64,000 nucleotides of DNA from Actinomadura syzygii (lineage in GTDB: Bacteria > Actinomycetota > Actinomycetes > Streptosporangiales > Streptosporangiaceae). Below the pieces are notes generated by a model. The model ran no database searches, was not told where the DNA came from, and worked only from the letters and a program-made list of their open reading frames with translations. Shown here piece by piece: positions 25,998 to 35,069 of this stretch. The position numbers and the translations under genes are program-made. The stretch lies in NCBI RefSeq assembly GCF_008085905.1, contig NZ_VSFF01000001.1, positions 372,001-436,000 of the forward strand, read 5' to 3'. Numbering within the stretch: position 1 is the first letter of the stretch; each line of letters begins with the position of its first letter.

Positions 25998-26591
25998 TCA
26001 AGGGGGTGGGAGGAGGCGGGTCAGGAATTCGGTCAGGGCGGACTCGGCGGTCTTGGTGGTGGCCGGACGGTCGGTGGAGCGGGCTACGGTCAGGGCGGTT
26101 TCGTTCAAGGCCGCCAGGAGCATGTGGGCGAACGGGTCCACCAGGTCAGCGGGCAGGGCGCCCTGGTCGGCCACCGCGCGGAGTGCCGTCTTGACCATGC
26201 CGAAGCCGTAGCGCTCCTCGATCTCGCGCCAGCGTTGCCAGCCCAGGACGGACGGGGCGTCGATCAGGACGATCCGCCGCACCACCGGGTCTCCGGCCAG
26301 CCGTACCCAGGCCAGGCAGCCGGCGTGCAGAGCGGCCCGAGGGTCGGGGGCACCAGCCGCCGCGCGGGCCAGTTTGCGGGAGATGTCGGCCTCCACCGAC
26401 TCCAGGACGGCGGCGAACAGCGCGTCCTTGCCGTCGAAGTGGTGGTAGAGCGCGCCCTTGCTCATGCCGGACTCGTCCAGGACGGCCCCGATCGAGGCGC
26501 CCTCGTAGCCGCGCTCGGCGAACAGGCGGGTGGCGATCGCGATGAGCTGGTCGCGGGTCGCCCGTCCGCGCGGGGACTGGTGTCCGTCCAT
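25998..26591 (-). CDS. TetR-family repressor
   Basis: 197 residues from ATG 26591, preceded by GGGAGG. The HTH is ATRLFAERGYEGASIGAVLD followed by ESGMSKGALYHHFDGKDALF, with an all-helical ligand and dimer domain after it. Two palindromes that look like its operators lie between its start and the divergent hydrolase-GNAT gene, so it should repress itself and that gene. The ligand is unknown. Confidence 0.92.
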   Translation of the reverse strand: MDGHQSPRGRATRDQLIAIATRLFAERGYEGASIGAVLDESGMSKGALYHHFDGKDALFAAVLESVEADISRKLARAAAGAPDPRAALHAGCLAWVRLAGDPVVRRIVLIDAPSVLGWQRWREIEERYGFGMVKTALRAVADQGALPADLVDPFAHMLLAALNETALTVARSTDRPATTKTAESALTEFLTRLLPPP

Positions 26592-26612
26592 CGTCAGCCT
26601 CCCGGATTGCCG

Positions 26613-26661
26613 AACCGACCGTCGGTCGGTTAGTGTATCGAAACCGACCATCGGTCGGTTT
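26613..26661. promoter_or_regulatory. Twin TetR operators
   Basis: AACCGACCGTCGGTCGGTT (26613-26631) is a near-perfect palindrome. AAACCGACC-ATC-GGTCGGTTT (26641-26661) is a second one, extended by flanking CG pairs. Their centres are 29 bases apart, close to three helical turns, so two dimers could bind the same face. Confidence 0.7.
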
Positions 26662-26686
26662 CGCGTACGAAGGCCAGGAGGCGTCC

Positions 26687-28036
26687 GTGACCGAGCACCA
26701 GACCGTCACCACCCCTTCCGGGACGATCGCCTACACCGACACCGGGTCCGGGCCGGTGGCCCTGTTCGTGCATGGAGTCGGCACCAACAGCCATCTGTGG
26801 CGCAAGGTCGTTCCGCAGGTTGCTGATCTGCGGCGGTGTGTTGCGTTGGATCTCCCGTTGCATGGGGGCAGCCCAGCGCGTCCCGGGCAGGACTTCTCGC
26901 TCGGCGCGCTGGCCCAAGTTGTCGAGGACTTCTGCGAAGCGCTCGGGCTGGACGCGGTCGACCTCGTCGCCAACGACACCGGCGGCGCCGTCGCGCAGAT
27001 CTTCGCGGCCCGCAACCCCGAGCAGGTCAGGACGCTGACGCTCACCAATTGCGACGTCCACGACAACGTCCCGCCCGAGGCGTTCAAGCCGACCGTGGAG
27101 CTGGCCGCGTCCGGCGCGCTGTCGCGGTCGGCGGCGGCCGTGCTCGCCGATCCCGCGCTGTTGCGCGGGGCGCTCGGCACCGGGTTCGAGCGGCCCGAGG
27201 ACGTCGCCGAGGCCGATTTCCGCGCCTACCTCGAACCCGTCCTCGGCACCCCGGAGAACGCCCGCGAGTTCGAGCGGTTCCTCCTCGCCCTGACGCCGGA
27301 CGACCTGCTCGCCGCCGAACCGGCACTGCGGTCCCTCCAGGCGCCCACGCTCGTCGTCTGGGGGACGGGCGACCCGTTCTTCGACGTCCGCTGGGCCCAC
27401 TGGCTCAAGGACGCGATCCCCGGCGCGACCGGCGTCGTCGAGGTTCCGGGCGCGCAGCTGTTCTTCCCGGACGAGCGTCCGGACGACCTCGTCCCCCACC
27501 TCCGCCGCCACTGGCTCGCCCACGCACCCGGCTGGCGCACGCACGCCGAGGGGCCGGACGACGTCGCCGCGATCCGGGACATCAACCTCGCCGCGTTCCC
27601 CACCGCCGAGGAGGCCGACCTGGTCGAGGCGCTGCGCGCCGACCCGGACGCCTGGATCGACGGCCTCTCGCTGATCACCGAGAAGGCCGACGACGGCACG
27701 CCCGCGGGCTACGCCCTGCTGACCCGCTGCCGGGTCGGGGACGCCCCGGCGCTCGCCCTCGGGCCCTGCGCGGTCACCCCGTCCCACCAGCGGACGGGCG
27801 CCGGGTCGGCGGCGATCCGCGCCGCGCTGGAGGCCGCCCGCCGGATGGGCGAGAACCTGGTAGTCGTGCTCGGCCACGCCGAGTACTACCCGAGGTTCGG
27901 CTTCCGCCGCGCCTCGGAGTTCGGCATCCGCACGTCCTTCGAGGTGCCGGACGAGAACCTGATGGCCCTCGTCCTGGACGCCTCCGAGCCCGTCCCGTCC
28001 GGCACCATCCGCTACCCGGCCGCCTTCGGCGTCTGA
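26687..28036 (+). CDS. Fusion of alpha/beta hydrolase and GNAT N-acetyltransferase
   Basis: 449 residues from GTG 26687, with AGGAGG five bases upstream. Residues 1-285 are an alpha/beta hydrolase: LFVHGVG oxyanion region, VANDTGGAVAQ with Asp97 at the nucleophile elbow, and WGTGDPFFDVRW. Where the catalytic His is expected the sequence is EVPGAQLFFPDERP, with no His, so hydrolysis may be lost or need another residue. Residues 286-449 are a YhbS-like GNAT domain: AAIRDINLAAF, QRTGAGSAAI as the acetyl-CoA P-loop, and GHAEYYPRFGF. The two halves are usually separate proteins. Expression should be controlled by the divergent TetR. Confidence 0.82.
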   Translation: MTEHQTVTTPSGTIAYTDTGSGPVALFVHGVGTNSHLWRKVVPQVADLRRCVALDLPLHGGSPARPGQDFSLGALAQVVEDFCEALGLDAVDLVANDTGGAVAQIFAARNPEQVRTLTLTNCDVHDNVPPEAFKPTVELAASGALSRSAAAVLADPALLRGALGTGFERPEDVAEADFRAYLEPVLGTPENAREFERFLLALTPDDLLAAEPALRSLQAPTLVVWGTGDPFFDVRWAHWLKDAIPGATGVVEVPGAQLFFPDERPDDLVPHLRRHWLAHAPGWRTHAEGPDDVAAIRDINLAAFPTAEEADLVEALRADPDAWIDGLSLITEKADDGTPAGYALLTRCRVGDAPALALGPCAVTPSHQRTGAGSAAIRAALEAARRMGENLVVVLGHAEYYPRFGFRRASEFGIRTSFEVPDENLMALVLDASEPVPSGTIRYPAAFGV

Positions 28037-28075
28037 CCCGTCCGCCCCAGCTAACCCGTCCGACCCGTCCCCCGA

Positions 28076-28852
28076 TCAGAGCTGGCGGAGAGCGCCTCCG
28101 TCGATCGCCCACTCGGCGCCCGTCACCTGGACGGCCAGCGGCGACAGCAGGTAGGCGATGACCCGGGCGACGTCGTCGGCCGTGCCGAGGCGGCCGGTCG
28201 GCAGGTCTCGCACGGTGCCGATGAAATGCTCGATGGCCTGCTCCACCGGTTTGCCGTACCGCTCGGCCAACTGGTCGGCGAACCCGCCCGGCTCGTCCCA
28301 GAGCCGCGTGCGGGTCGGGCCGGGCGTGACGATCATGGAGCGAATGCCGCGCCCGCCGTACTCCCCCGCGAGGGACTTGGAGATCGAGAGCAACGCCGTC
28401 TTGGCCGCCGCGTAGTCGACGAGCGAGGCGTCCGGGAAGCGGGCCGCCTCGCTGGCGACGTGCACCAACGCGCCGCCGTGCGCGAGCAGCTCGGGGATCG
28501 CGGCGCGGCTCAACCGGACGGCGGAGAACAGGTTGAGGTCGAACGTGTCGCGCCAGTCATCGTCGGAGACGTCCAGGAAACTCGACCGCGTCGTCACGCC
28601 TCCGGCGTTGTTGACCAGCCCGTCGAGCCGTCCGTAGCGCTCGACCGCGGTACGGACGATCGTCCGCGCGGCCTCCGGGTCGGTGACGTCGGCGGCGAGG
28701 CCGGAGACGCGGTCGCCCCACTCCTCCGGCGGTTTGCGCGCGACGCCGAGCACGCTCGCGCCCTCCTCGGCCAGCACGCGCACGGTGGCCTCGCCGATCC
28801 CCGCCGAGGCGCCGGTGACGATGAAGACCTTTCCCGACAGCAGCAGATCCAT
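28076..28852 (-). CDS. Short-chain dehydrogenase/reductase
   Basis: 258 residues, classical SDR length. TGASAGIG is the cofactor glycine motif, NNAGG the stabilising strand, and SEA with VDYAAAK the Ser-Tyr-Lys catalytic set. Arg at the end of the second strand (GVARK) suggests NADP(H). The C-terminus VTGAEWAIDGG is typical. Its start is six bases after the HTH gene stop, so the two form an operon. The substrate is unknown. Confidence 0.92.
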   Translation of the reverse strand: MDLLLSGKVFIVTGASAGIGEATVRVLAEEGASVLGVARKPPEEWGDRVSGLAADVTDPEAARTIVRTAVERYGRLDGLVNNAGGVTTRSSFLDVSDDDWRDTFDLNLFSAVRLSRAAIPELLAHGGALVHVASEAARFPDASLVDYAAAKTALLSISKSLAGEYGGRGIRSMIVTPGPTRTRLWDEPGGFADQLAERYGKPVEQAIEHFIGTVRDLPTGRLGTADDVARVIAYLLSPLAVQVTGAEWAIDGGALRQL

Positions 28853-28858
28853 CTCGTC

Positions 28859-29743
28859 TCACCTGGTCCGGACGGGCACGGAGGTCTCGGTGACCTTCGC
28901 GCGGAGGAGGTGGAGGGCGGCCTCGGACGGTGAGCCGGGCGCGGCACTGTACATGAGGATCCGGTGGCCCGAGTCGTCCGGCAGGTGCAGCGCCTCGAAC
29001 TGGAGCGCCAGCTCGCCGACCTCGGGATGGCGGAAGTACTTGGTGCCCGACGCGCAGGTCGCGACCGGGTGCTTCGACCACAGCGACGCGAACTCCGGGC
29101 TGCGCATCGACAGCTCCCCGATCAGCTCGGCGAGGTCGCGGTCGTCCTGGAAGCGTCCGGCCACCACCCGCAGGGACGCGACCGCGCGCGTGGCCTCCTC
29201 CTGCCAGCGGGTGTAGAGGTCGCGGTGGTGGGCGTCCAGGAACAGCATCCGGGTGAGGTTCGGACGGTCGGCCGGACGGTCCGGCGCGTCGGCGGCGCAG
29301 TGCCCGGCCAGGAGCAGGTGCCCGAGATCGTTCCAGGCGAGCACCTCGGTGCGGCGGCCGAGGACGACCGCCGGGACGTCGCCGCCCATGGCGTCGATGA
29401 GCTGCCGCGCCCCCGGCCGGGCCGTCGCGGGACGGGACGGCCGCCGCCGCTTCCCCGGCGTGGGCCTGGCCAGCTCGTGCAGGTGCGCCCGCTCGTCGGC
29501 GTCCAGGTTCAGCGCCCGGGCGAGGGCGTCGATCACCGCCGGCGAGGCGTTGACGCTGTGCCCCTGCTCCAGCCGCGTGTAGTAGGTGGCGCTGACGCCC
29601 GCGAGCTGGGCGAGCTCCTCCCGGCGCAGGCCCGGGACCCGGCGGGCCCCGTACGAGACGACGCCCGCGTCGTCCGGTTTCAGGGCTGCCCTGCGGCTGC
29701 GCAGGAACTCGCCCAGCGGGGTCTGCTTTTCACTCTCGGCCAT
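28859..29743 (-). CDS. XRE-family regulator with MmyB-like ligand-binding domain
   Basis: 294 residues. The HTH is at about 10-75 (LGEFLRSRRAALKPDDAGVV, RRVPGLRREELAQLAGVSAT, YYTRLEQG). The C-terminal domain matches MmyB_LBD (EVLAWNDLGHLLL, RMLFLDAHHRDLYTRWQEEA, VGELALQFEALHLPDDSGHR). Family members frequently sit next to SDR genes and respond to small hydrophobic ligands, possibly fatty acids. It is upstream of and co-directional with the SDR, and divergent from the MFS exporter, so it probably controls both. Confidence 0.88.
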   Translation of the reverse strand: MAESEKQTPLGEFLRSRRAALKPDDAGVVSYGARRVPGLRREELAQLAGVSATYYTRLEQGHSVNASPAVIDALARALNLDADERAHLHELARPTPGKRRRPSRPATARPGARQLIDAMGGDVPAVVLGRRTEVLAWNDLGHLLLAGHCAADAPDRPADRPNLTRMLFLDAHHRDLYTRWQEEATRAVASLRVVAGRFQDDRDLAELIGELSMRSPEFASLWSKHPVATCASGTKYFRHPEVGELALQFEALHLPDDSGHRILMYSAAPGSPSEAALHLLRAKVTETSVPVRTR

Positions 29744-29875
29744 GCGCCCAGCCTATGCACGGGCGCGGCGGCCCTACCTATCCCTGTCAGTGCCAGGAAG
29801 TCCAGTTTCTGGTTGGCGCCCGCGATCATGCCTAGCGTGCTCCGGGAAACGCTCCTGGACTGAAGGAAAGGGCGC

Positions 29876-31345
29876 ATGACCAGCATCGATCAACGGACGG
29901 GCACCGAGCGGGAGGCCGCCGGGATGAGCCGCGCGCAGCGGATCGTCCTGCTCGTCCTACTCAGCGCGAGCTTCACGCTCGCCGTGGACTTCTCCATCCT
30001 CAACGTCGCCCTTCCCGACATCGGCGCGGGCGTCGGTCTCGGCCTCGCGAACCTGCAATGGGTCGCGACCGTGTTCGCCCTGTGCGCCGCCGGATTCACC
30101 CTCCTCTTCGGCCGGATCGGCGACCTGTTCGGCCGCCGCCGCGTCTTCATGGCGGGGATGGCGCTCCTCGGCGTCGCCTCGCTGGTGGGCGGGCTCGCCG
30201 AATCCCCGGAATGGCTGCTGCCCGCGCGGGCGGCGCAGGGCCTCGCCACCGCCGCCGTGACGCCGACCGCCATCTCGCTGCTGACGACGTCGTTCCCGTC
30301 CGGTCCGCTGCGGGACCGCGCGCTCGGGCTGAACGGCGCGCTGATGGCGGCCGGGTTCACGACGGGCGCGATCCTCGGCGGCGTGCTGACCGACCAGCTG
30401 AGCTGGCGCTGGGCGTTCTTCATCAACGTGCCGGTCGCCGTCGCGGTGCTCGTCGTGACGCCGCTGGTGCTGGCGGAGAGCAGGCCGTCCCGGCGGCCGC
30501 GGCTGGACGTCCTCGGCGCGCTCACCGTCACGCTCGCGCTGCTCGCCATCGTGTACGGGCTGACCAGGGCGAGCGAGGAGTCGTGGGGCGACTCGCTGGT
30601 GCTCGCCGCGCTGCTTGGCGGGGTCGTGCTGCTGGCGGCGTTCTGGCTGGTCGAGACCCGCGTCGCCGCCCCGCTCGTGCCGATGCCGCTGCTGCGGCGG
30701 CGCGGCATCGCCTGGGGCAACGTCGCCGGACTGCTCGCCTTCGCGACCGAGACCTCGCTCGTCTTCCTGCTGACCCTCTACACGCAGAAGGTGCTCGGGT
30801 TCTCGCCGCTGTCGGCCGGGCTGTCGTTCGCGCTCCTCGGCCTCGGGACGGTCCTCGGCGGCATGCTCGCGCCGAAGGTCATCGGACGGGTCGGCACGAA
30901 GCGGACCCTCATGCTCGGCTTCGCTGTGCAGACGGCCGCGACCCTGCCGCTGGCGCTGCTCGGCCCCGACACCAAGTGGATGGCGCTGCTGCTGGTCGCG
31001 ACGTTCGCGGGCGGCGTCGCGAACCTGGTGGCGATCGTCGGCTTCATGGTCACCGCGACGTCCGGCCTGCCGGACGAGGAGCAGGGCCTCGCGGGCGGCC
31101 TCGCGACGATGAGCCAGCAGATCGGCATCACGATGGGCATCCCCGTCATGAGCACGATCGTCGCGGCCCGCGTCCACGCCCTCGGCGGCGTCGAGACGGC
31201 GGACACCGTCCTGAGCGGCGTCCGCCTGGCGATCCTCGTCAACGCCCTGGCCTGCCTCGCCGCCGCCGCCCTCGTCGCCGCCTTCCTGCGGCGGACGAAC
31301 GCGGAACCGGCAGCCGAGCCCGCGACCGACCCCGCCTCGGCATGA
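29876..31345 (+). CDS. MFS drug exporter, DHA2 (EmrB/QacA) type
   Basis: 489 residues with about 14 TM segments. The loop 2-3 motif GRIGDLFGRRRVF and the motif C-like GAILGGVLTDQLSWRWAFFI segment are both present. DHA2 carriers expel drugs or metabolites with proton exchange. GAAGGAAAGGG lies just upstream of ATG 29876. It diverges from the MmyB-type regulator across 132 bases, a common repressor-exporter layout. Confidence 0.9.
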   Translation: MTSIDQRTGTEREAAGMSRAQRIVLLVLLSASFTLAVDFSILNVALPDIGAGVGLGLANLQWVATVFALCAAGFTLLFGRIGDLFGRRRVFMAGMALLGVASLVGGLAESPEWLLPARAAQGLATAAVTPTAISLLTTSFPSGPLRDRALGLNGALMAAGFTTGAILGGVLTDQLSWRWAFFINVPVAVAVLVVTPLVLAESRPSRRPRLDVLGALTVTLALLAIVYGLTRASEESWGDSLVLAALLGGVVLLAAFWLVETRVAAPLVPMPLLRRRGIAWGNVAGLLAFATETSLVFLLTLYTQKVLGFSPLSAGLSFALLGLGTVLGGMLAPKVIGRVGTKRTLMLGFAVQTAATLPLALLGPDTKWMALLLVATFAGGVANLVAIVGFMVTATSGLPDEEQGLAGGLATMSQQIGITMGIPVMSTIVAARVHALGGVETADTVLSGVRLAILVNALACLAAAALVAAFLRRTNAEPAAEPATDPASA

Positions 31346-31537
31346 GCACGCGGTCCCCGTCCGGGTCTACCGGCCGGGGACCGACGGCGCGGGTCCCGCC
31401 GGTCACCCGGCGCAGCAGGGCGAGGGGATCGGACGCGCGGAGGCTTCGCGGCGGTGTCCGCGCAAAGGTTTCGGCGCGGGTGGGCAAGCGTTCGGTGACC
31501 ACCGGTCCGGGGGACGCCGCGCGGGCACCGTTCGGTG

Positions 31538-32863
31538 ATGAGCGAGCGGCGTCCGGACGGCGGGATCGTGATCCGCGACGTGCGGATCTTCGACGGCGTG
31601 CGCGACCGCGTCGGCCCCGGGCACGTGGTCGTCGAGGGCGCCAAGATCAAGCACGTGGGCGACCGGCCGCCGACGGAGGTCCCGGCCGGGGCGACGGTCA
31701 TCGAGGGAGGCGGGCGGACGCTCGTCCCCGGGCTCAGCGACGCGCACGCGCACGTCCTGCTGGCCGGTGCGACGCGGAGCGAGCTGATGCTCGGCGGCGC
31801 GGGCGTCGGGTACCTGAAGGGCGCCGCCGAGGCCGAGGCGATGCTGATGCGCGGGTTCACCACCGTCCGGGACATGGCGGGCGACACCGGGGACCTCAAG
31901 CGGATGATCGACGCGGGCCTCCTGCCGGGGCCGCGGATCTATTCCAGCCAGGCGGGGCTGTCGCAGACCGGCGGGCACGGCGACTTCGGCATGGTCTACG
32001 ACGTCCCGACCGTCCTCGGCGGGACTCCGGCGCGGGCGGAGCAGCTCGGGCTGATGCGGATCGCGGACGGGACGGCGCAGGTGCTGGCGGGCGTGCGCGA
32101 GCAGCTCAGGAAGGGCGCCTCGCAGGTCAAGATGATGGCGGGCGGCGGGGTCGCGTCCGCCTACGACCACCTGGACGTCCTCCAGTACACCCCGGACGAG
32201 TTGCGCGCCGGGGTGCGGGCCGCGTCCGACTGGGGCACCTACGTCGCGGTCCACGTCTACACCGGCGCCGGGATCCGGCGGGCGGTCGACGCGGGCGTCC
32301 GGGTGATCGAGCACGGCCATCTCGCCGAGGAGGACGACCTCAGGTTCATGGCCGACCACGGCGTCTGGCTGTGCACCCAGCCGTTCGCCGAGAGCGACCA
32401 CCACTACGCCGACCCGGCCTCGGCGGCGAAGAACCGGCGGGTGTGCCAGGGCGTGGAGCGCGTCTTCGGATGGGCGCTGCGGCACGGCGTGCGGCTCGCC
32501 TTCGGCACCGACCTGATGCTGGACCCGGCCAAGAGCACCGCGCAGAGCGAGATGGTCGCGCGGCTGGCCGGGCTTGCGGGCGGTCCGGTGGCGGGGCTGA
32601 GGATGGCGACGTCCGGGAACGCCGAGCTGTTCCGCGAGTCCGGCGCCCGGGACCCGTATCAGGTCCCGACCGCCGCCGACGTCGCCGCGTACGGGGACAC
32701 GCCGCACCTGGCCCGGCTGGGCGTCGTCGCGGAGGGCGCCTGGGCCGACCTCCTCCTGGTCGACGGCGATCCCACCAAGGACTTGAACGTCCTGGCCGAT
32801 CCCGCCGCCAACCTGAAGGTCATCGTCAAGGACGGCCGGATCTACAAGAACACCCTGCCATGA
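31538..32863 (+). CDS. Metal-dependent amidohydrolase
   Basis: 441 residues; ATG 31538 directly follows an in-frame GTG at 31535. The amidohydrolase ligands are visible: DAHAH in LVPGLSDAHAHVLL, the bridging Lys in SQVKMMAGGG, His in YVAVHVY, EHGH, and Asp in FGTDLMLD. The beta-sandwich ends are GGGRTLVPG and GAWADLLLVDGDP. It resembles Sgx9260-type prolidases and imidazolonepropionase-like hydrolases; the substrate is open. No signal peptide, so it is cytoplasmic. Confidence 0.88.
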   Translation: MSERRPDGGIVIRDVRIFDGVRDRVGPGHVVVEGAKIKHVGDRPPTEVPAGATVIEGGGRTLVPGLSDAHAHVLLAGATRSELMLGGAGVGYLKGAAEAEAMLMRGFTTVRDMAGDTGDLKRMIDAGLLPGPRIYSSQAGLSQTGGHGDFGMVYDVPTVLGGTPARAEQLGLMRIADGTAQVLAGVREQLRKGASQVKMMAGGGVASAYDHLDVLQYTPDELRAGVRAASDWGTYVAVHVYTGAGIRRAVDAGVRVIEHGHLAEEDDLRFMADHGVWLCTQPFAESDHHYADPASAAKNRRVCQGVERVFGWALRHGVRLAFGTDLMLDPAKSTAQSEMVARLAGLAGGPVAGLRMATSGNAELFRESGARDPYQVPTAADVAAYGDTPHLARLGVVAEGAWADLLLVDGDPTKDLNVLADPAANLKVIVKDGRIYKNTLP

Positions 32864-32880
32864 CGCGGTTCCGGGGTCGG

Positions 32881-34593
32881 TCAGGTGTTGTAGGAGGACG
32901 GGCGGCGGGCGCGGCGAGGGTTGCGCTTGGGCGCGTCGTGCGCGTTCTGCGGACGACCGCCCTGCACGGCGGCCGAACGCCGCTTCCGCGGACGTCCGCT
33001 GTCGCGCCCGGTGCCGCCCTGCCCGGCGTCGCGCCCGGCATCCGGAGCGGCCTTGCGACCGGCGTTCGGAGCAGTTTTACGCCCAGCGTCCGAAGCGGCG
33101 TTCCGCCTGGCGTCCGAGGCGGGCTTGCGTCCGGCGTCCGAAGCGGCCTTGCGCCCAGTGCCCGGAGCGGCCCTACGCCCGGCGTCCGAAGCGGCGTTGC
33201 GCTTGGTGCCCGGAGCGGCCTTGCGACCGGCGTCCGAGGCGGGCTTGCGGGTGGTCTCCCGGGCGGCGGGGGCGGGGCGGGACGGCTCGCGGGCGCCGGT
33301 GATGCGGGACAGCTCCGGGGCGCCCGGGTGGACGTCCGTCGAGCTCGGCCGGATCCCGGCCTGCGCCATCAGGTCGTTCACGTCGCGCCGCTGGTCGGGG
33401 AGGACGAGCGTGACCACGGTTCCCGTCCGGCCCGCGCGGGCGGTGCGGCCGCCGCGGTGGAGGTAGTCCTTGTGGTCGTCCGGCGGGTCGATGTTGACGA
33501 CGAGGTCGAGGTCGTCGATGTGGATGCCGCGGGCGGCGACGTTGGTGGCGACCAGCACGGTGACGTCCCCGGCGTGGAAGCCGTCCAGCGCGCGGTTGCG
33601 CTGCGACTGGGTCTTGCCGCCGTGCAGCGCCGCGGCGCGGACGCCGCGGGTCGTGAGCTTGCGGACGAGCCGGTCCGCCGCGTACTTCTTGCCGACGAAC
33701 ATGATCACGCGCTCGTCGCGGGCGGCGATGTGCACGGTGGTCTCGTGCTTGTCGGCGTCCGTGACGTGCAGCAGGTGGTGCTCCATCGTGCCGACGGCCC
33801 CGGCGGGCGGGTCGACCGAGTGGGTGACCGGGTCGCTGAGGAACCGGCGGACGAGCTGGTCGACGTTCTTGTCCAGCGTCGCGGAGAACAGCATCCGCTG
33901 CCCGCCGCCGGGCGTCTGCTCGAGAAGCCGGGTGACCTGCGGCAGGAAGCCCATGTCGGTCATCTGGTCGGCCTCGTCCAGGACGGTCGTCCGGACCCGG
34001 TCGAGGCGGCAGTCGCCGCGCTCGATGAGGTCGGCGAGGCGTCCGGGAGTGGCGATCAGGACGTCCGCGCCGCGCGCGAGGGCGTTCGCCTGCCGGACGA
34101 GCGACATGCCGCCGACGACCGTCGCGACCCGCAGGCCGACGGCGTCGGCGTACGGCTCCAGCGCGCCCGCGACCTGCTGCGCGAGTTCACGGGTGGGGAC
34201 GAGGACGAGCGCGAGCGGCGCGCGGGACTCGGCGCGGTGCCCGGCGGTGCGGGCGAGCAGGGCGAGGCCGAAGGCGAGGGTCTTGCCGGAGCCGGTGCGG
34301 CCGCGGCCGAGGACGTCCCGTCCGGCGAGCGCGTTCGGCAGCGCCGCCGCCTGGATCGGGAACGGGGACGTCACGCCCTGCCTGGCCAGCTCGGTGTGGA
34401 GCGGCGCGGGCATCCGCAGGTCGGCGAACGACTCGACGGGCGGCAGCGAGGCGACGGACGGGGCGGGACGGGCCGCCTCGGCACGTGGGCGGGCGGCGGC
34501 GTCGGCGCGGGGACGCGCCGCGCGGCGGCGTCCGGGACGCTGGCGCGGCGCGGACGAACGTTTTCGCGGAGTCTGCCGGGAGTCGTCAGGCAT
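32881..34593 (-). CDS. DEAD-box RNA helicase
   Basis: 570 residues from ATG 34593. The first 50 residues are Arg/Ala-rich. The core has the Q motif (FADLRMPAPL, SPFPIQAAALP), motif I RTGSGKT (K104), PTRELAQQ, TPGRL, motif II DEAD, SAT as FSATL, and motif VI HRGGRTARAG. The last 130 residues are a basic tail of about nine SDAGRKAA-like octads encoded by a 24-base repeat, probably RNA binding. Its neighbour is a cold-shock gene; both act on RNA structure, and RhlE/CsdA-type helicases are often cold induced. Confidence 0.93.
   Translation of the reverse strand: MPDDSRQTPRKRSSAPRQRPGRRRAARPRADAAARPRAEAARPAPSVASLPPVESFADLRMPAPLHTELARQGVTSPFPIQAAALPNALAGRDVLGRGRTGSGKTLAFGLALLARTAGHRAESRAPLALVLVPTRELAQQVAGALEPYADAVGLRVATVVGGMSLVRQANALARGADVLIATPGRLADLIERGDCRLDRVRTTVLDEADQMTDMGFLPQVTRLLEQTPGGGQRMLFSATLDKNVDQLVRRFLSDPVTHSVDPPAGAVGTMEHHLLHVTDADKHETTVHIAARDERVIMFVGKKYAADRLVRKLTTRGVRAAALHGGKTQSQRNRALDGFHAGDVTVLVATNVAARGIHIDDLDLVVNIDPPDDHKDYLHRGGRTARAGRTGTVVTLVLPDQRRDVNDLMAQAGIRPSSTDVHPGAPELSRITGAREPSRPAPAARETTRKPASDAGRKAAPGTKRNAASDAGRRAAPGTGRKAASDAGRKPASDARRNAASDAGRKTAPNAGRKAAPDAGRDAGQGGTGRDSGRPRKRRSAAVQGGRPQNAHDAPKRNPRRARRPSSYNT
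33020..33252. repeat. 24-base tandem repeat encoding the helicase tail
   Basis: About nine imperfect 24-base units (core GGCGTCCGAAGCGGCCTTGC) lie in frame with the leftward helicase gene. Units differ mainly at positions that keep the Ser-Asp-Ala-Gly-Arg-Lys pattern. Copy number is likely to vary by slippage. Confidence 0.75.
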
Positions 34594-34787
34594 GGTGGTC
34601 GAGCCTTCCTCGAAGCGGCGCGTGTCGAGGAAGTGCTCCGCTGCGCCACACGGGGCGCGGAGGGTTCTCAAGAACGAACCGGATGCCGGCCGGGCGGAAT
34701 GCGAGCCGCGGGCCGTGCGGCGAATCTGGACGGACGGCACGCGCGGCGGACGGCCCCGAGGAGCCGGCCGCCGCGCGGCCTACACGA

Positions 34788-34991
34788 TCAAGACGGGACG
34801 ATGTTCTCCGCCTGCGGGCCCTTCTGGCCCTGGGTGATGTCGAACGTCACCTTCTGGCCCTCCTGCAGCTCGCGGAAGCCCTGCGTCGCGATGTTCGAGT
34901 AGTGAGCGAAGACGTCGGCGCCGCCGCCGTCCTGCTCGATGAAGCCGAAGCCCTTTTCGGAATTGAACCACTTGACCGTACCGGTGGCCAT
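34788..34991 (-). CDS. Cold-shock protein (CspA family)
   Basis: 67 residues, the standard size. RNP1 KGFGFIEQ and RNP2-like VFAHYS are intact, after [15 protein letters not shown]. It is a single-stranded nucleic-acid chaperone. AGAAGGAG lies five bases before ATG 34991. The leader carries a terminator-like hairpin about 90 bases upstream (35081-35111), so read-through control is possible. Confidence 0.96.
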   Translation of the reverse strand: MATGTVKWFNSEKGFGFIEQDGGGADVFAHYSNIATQGFRELQEGQKVTFDITQGQKGPQAENIVPS

Positions 34992-35069
34992 GTCGTCTCC
35001 TTCTGGTCGGTCTCGCCCGCACACCGTGCGCGGGCGAAAACGCCGCGATGGCCCATCCGGAAGATCCAG

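Noticed and set aside
33020-33252. CRISPR-like repeat array
   Set aside because: The 24-base units are contiguous, in frame with the helicase and encode a protein pattern; there are no spacers.
30058-34902. A 1614-residue rightward open frame
   Set aside because: It is a GC-bias shadow covering the MFS exporter, the amidohydrolase and the opposite-strand helicase. Its translation is Arg/Ala/Pro-rich without domains, while the overlapped genes have clear motifs.
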